DNA from: an uncultured Prevotellaceae bacterium
Lineage (GTDB): Bacteria; Bacteroidota; Bacteroidia; Bacteroidales; Bacteroidaceae
Length of the DNA stretch: 6,247 nucleotides
Assembly (NCBI GenBank): GCA_900313845.1
Contig: OMTC01000183.1
Coordinates: 1-6,247, forward strand
Direction of reading: 5' to 3'
Shown piece after piece: positions 5,429 to 6,247 of the stretch (the first letter of the stretch is position 1; each line of letters begins with the position of its first letter). Under the pieces are notes generated by a model. The model ran no database searches. It saw only the letters and a program-made list of their open reading frames with translations, and had not been told where the DNA came from. Position numbers and translations under genes: made by a program.

Positions 5429-6058
5429 CTATTTCGAGTCCTGAGGACTGGTCCTTCTCCCATCCGCAAGGTGGGTTTCGTAGATTCCCTTGATGATGAA
5501 TCGACGTGCACGTATATTTCCATTGACAAAGAAATAGGCAAAGACTTTGTCTTCATTCTTTAGATGAAGTTCCTTGGCTATTCGTTTGGAAATAAGTATG
5601 TTATTGGATGATTGATCTGCTGAGAATTGTGGTATCTCTCCTTCGGTGAGGTAATGTTTCAGAAAGCTTAGGTCATAGTCCTCACCGATTCCTTTCAGTT
5701 GGATGCCTCTGAAATCCTCGTCGGTTTTCAACATACCTGCTATGCCTGCAAACTCCTGAATGTGTTTCACTCCCCTCGTCTTCTTCACTACTTCCTTCAG
5801 GCTATCGTTGGTGACGACGGGGTAGATGACGTAGTTCTGGTCTTGGGTCAAACTGAGAATCTGTGCATGGGAACCAAAACCGATGACTTTTCCACTCACT
5901 TCGCGCTTAAATCCTAACACGACTGCCACACTCACTATCATCACGATGAGTCCGATGGCTATTCCCGCAATGGCAATACGAACGGCAGGACGGGAAAAAC
6001 GCGGTCCTTCCGTCTTGTCACCATAGATGCGGCGTGCTATGAATAGTTCGAATGACAT
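5429..6058 (-). CDS. N-terminal fragment of the broken permease
   Basis: This 209-residue frame holds the intact N-terminal part of the permease: a short cytoplasmic lead (MSFELFIARRIYGDK), one membrane helix at about 28-50 and most of the periplasmic domain. The periplasmic part includes FRGIQLKGIGEDYDL, a typical LolC/E segment, and ends with FIIKGIYETHL at residue 197. The last 12 residues (ADGRRTSPQDSK) are out of frame with the family. The ATG at 6058 gives the expected family start. Without the FtsX domain the fragment should not form a working transporter. Confidence 0.7.
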   Translation of the reverse strand: MSFELFIARRIYGDKTEGPRFSRPAVRIAIAGIAIGLIVMIVSVAVVLGFKREVSGKVIGFGSHAQILSLTQDQNYVIYPVVTNDSLKEVVKKTRGVKHIQEFAGIAGMLKTDEDFRGIQLKGIGEDYDLSFLKHYLTEGEIPQFSADQSSNNILISKRIAKELHLKNEDKVFAYFFVNGNIRARRFIIKGIYETHLADGRRTSPQDSK

Positions 6059-6104
6059 TGAAAAAAAGCCTCACCCCCGACCTCCCCGAGGGGAGGAGAA
6101 AGAA
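6059..6104 (-). other. GC-rich hairpin with T run abutting the permease start
   Basis: CCTCCCC (6081-6087) and GGGGAGG (6090-6096) are inverted around GA. On the minus strand an alternative fold pairs the 5' CCTCCCC with GGGGTGAGG (one bulge). That fold is followed directly by C and seven Ts at 6061-6067, which looks like a terminator ending three bases before the permease ATG. I recall similar GC-rich blocks between Bacteroidales genes, so it may be a dispersed palindromic repeat. It may end transcription from the unseen upstream gene. Confidence 0.45.
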
Positions 6105-6204
6105 AGTGAAAAGTGAAGAGTGAAAAATTATCAGGGATTAAAAGGATTTAAAAGGATTTGGGGCGCTTCGCTTGAAATTGTATTTAGAATTATCATTTAG
6201 AATT
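6105..6204. repeat. cluster of short AT-rich direct repeats upstream of the permease
   Basis: Three small arrays lie in a gene-free stretch. AGTGAAA, AGTGAAG and AGTGAAA are in tandem at 6105-6125. AAAAGGATTT occurs twice at 6140-6159, with a degenerate third copy just before. ATTTAGAATT is present at 6182-6191 and 6195-6204. The rest of the segment to 6247 is AT-rich with no gene that I can see, and no clear TAnnTTTG box for the permease was found. Confidence 0.7.
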
Positions 6205-6247
6205 TTAAAAATAATTTTACATTTCAATTTTAAACTTCATTTCGAGC

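Larger units (their letters stand above)
4825..6058 (-). pseudogene. broken LolC/LolE-type lipoprotein-release ABC permease
   Basis: A gene for an inner-membrane permease of the LolC/LolE (FtsX-MacB) type, which with a LolD-like ATPase extracts lipoproteins from the inner membrane for delivery to the outer membrane. The reconstructed protein begins MSFELFIARRIYGDK, with TM1 at about 28-50 (IAIAGIAIGLIVMIVSVAVVLGF) and a periplasmic domain. It ends with the FtsX domain (VVMILILMMAIGGFTVISGLLIVML, a KALGATNMQVRRIF loop, two more helices) and terminates SIKGPATTIRWE. The coding sequence lies in all three minus-strand frames. A deletion near 5465 removes perhaps 15-25 residues between GIYETHL and GWEKDQSSGLEIEV. 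An exact 41-bp duplication at 4929-5010 then shifts frame within the last helix. The losses do not cancel. No partner ATPase is in view. The end is convergent with uvrB. Confidence 0.85.

Noticed and set aside
5429..5475. Programmed ribosomal frameshift joining the two permease parts
   Set aside because: There is no slippery heptamer or downstream structure at the junction. Family residues are missing, and a second lesion further on would still break the product.
4825..5556. 243-residue minus-strand frame starting MKTKSLPISL
   Set aside because: Only its last 50 or so residues, after the 41-bp duplication, are real permease sequence. The rest is arginine/histidine-rich out-of-frame translation.

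Overview
The window looks like a chromosomal piece from a Bacteroidales bacterium, most likely Prevotella-like. The reasons are a bamD-rpoZ-DUF4293 gene cluster typical of Bacteroidetes, Bacteroidetes-type -7 promoter boxes (TAnnTTTG) without Shine-Dalgarno sequences, and AT-rich gaps full of very short tandem repeats. The genus is an inference from style and was not checked by any search.

Layout. From about 14 to 2467 four genes lie on the minus strand. Read in transcription order they are bamD (outer-membrane protein assembly lipoprotein), rpoZ (RNA polymerase omega), a DUF4293 four-helix membrane protein and a small nitroreductase. The first three are closely spaced and probably form one operon driven by a promoter at 2490-2497. 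A 302-base divergent gap (2468-2769) separates bamD from uvrB on the plus strand. It holds back-to-back promoter candidates and a striking inverted repeat built from CGGAAAA units. The convergent partner of uvrB, on the minus strand, is a LolC/LolE-type lipoprotein-release ABC permease. The last 189 bases (6059-6247) carry no gene, only a GC-rich hairpin and short AT-rich repeats.

The main surprise is damage to both convergent genes. uvrB is intact through its helicase motifs to about residue 591, then loses nearly all of its C-terminal UVR domain. The likely original last residues (ALEEIYNEKKE, then TAA at 4601-4603) survive in the +1 frame, and a good intrinsic terminator follows at 4641-4672. 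The present frame runs past that terminator to a TAG at 4731. The permease gene has two lesions: a frame-shifting deletion near 5465, and an exact 41-bp tandem duplication at 4929-5010 that shifts frame again. The permease is therefore spread over all three minus-strand frames. These could be real decay or assembly errors, and the sequence alone cannot decide.

I see no mobile element, CRISPR array, RNA gene or defence system. Most of the coding content is ordinary housekeeping. The points worth attention are the uvrB leader inverted repeat, the 22-bp tandem repeats between the convergent genes, and the three clustered lesions.
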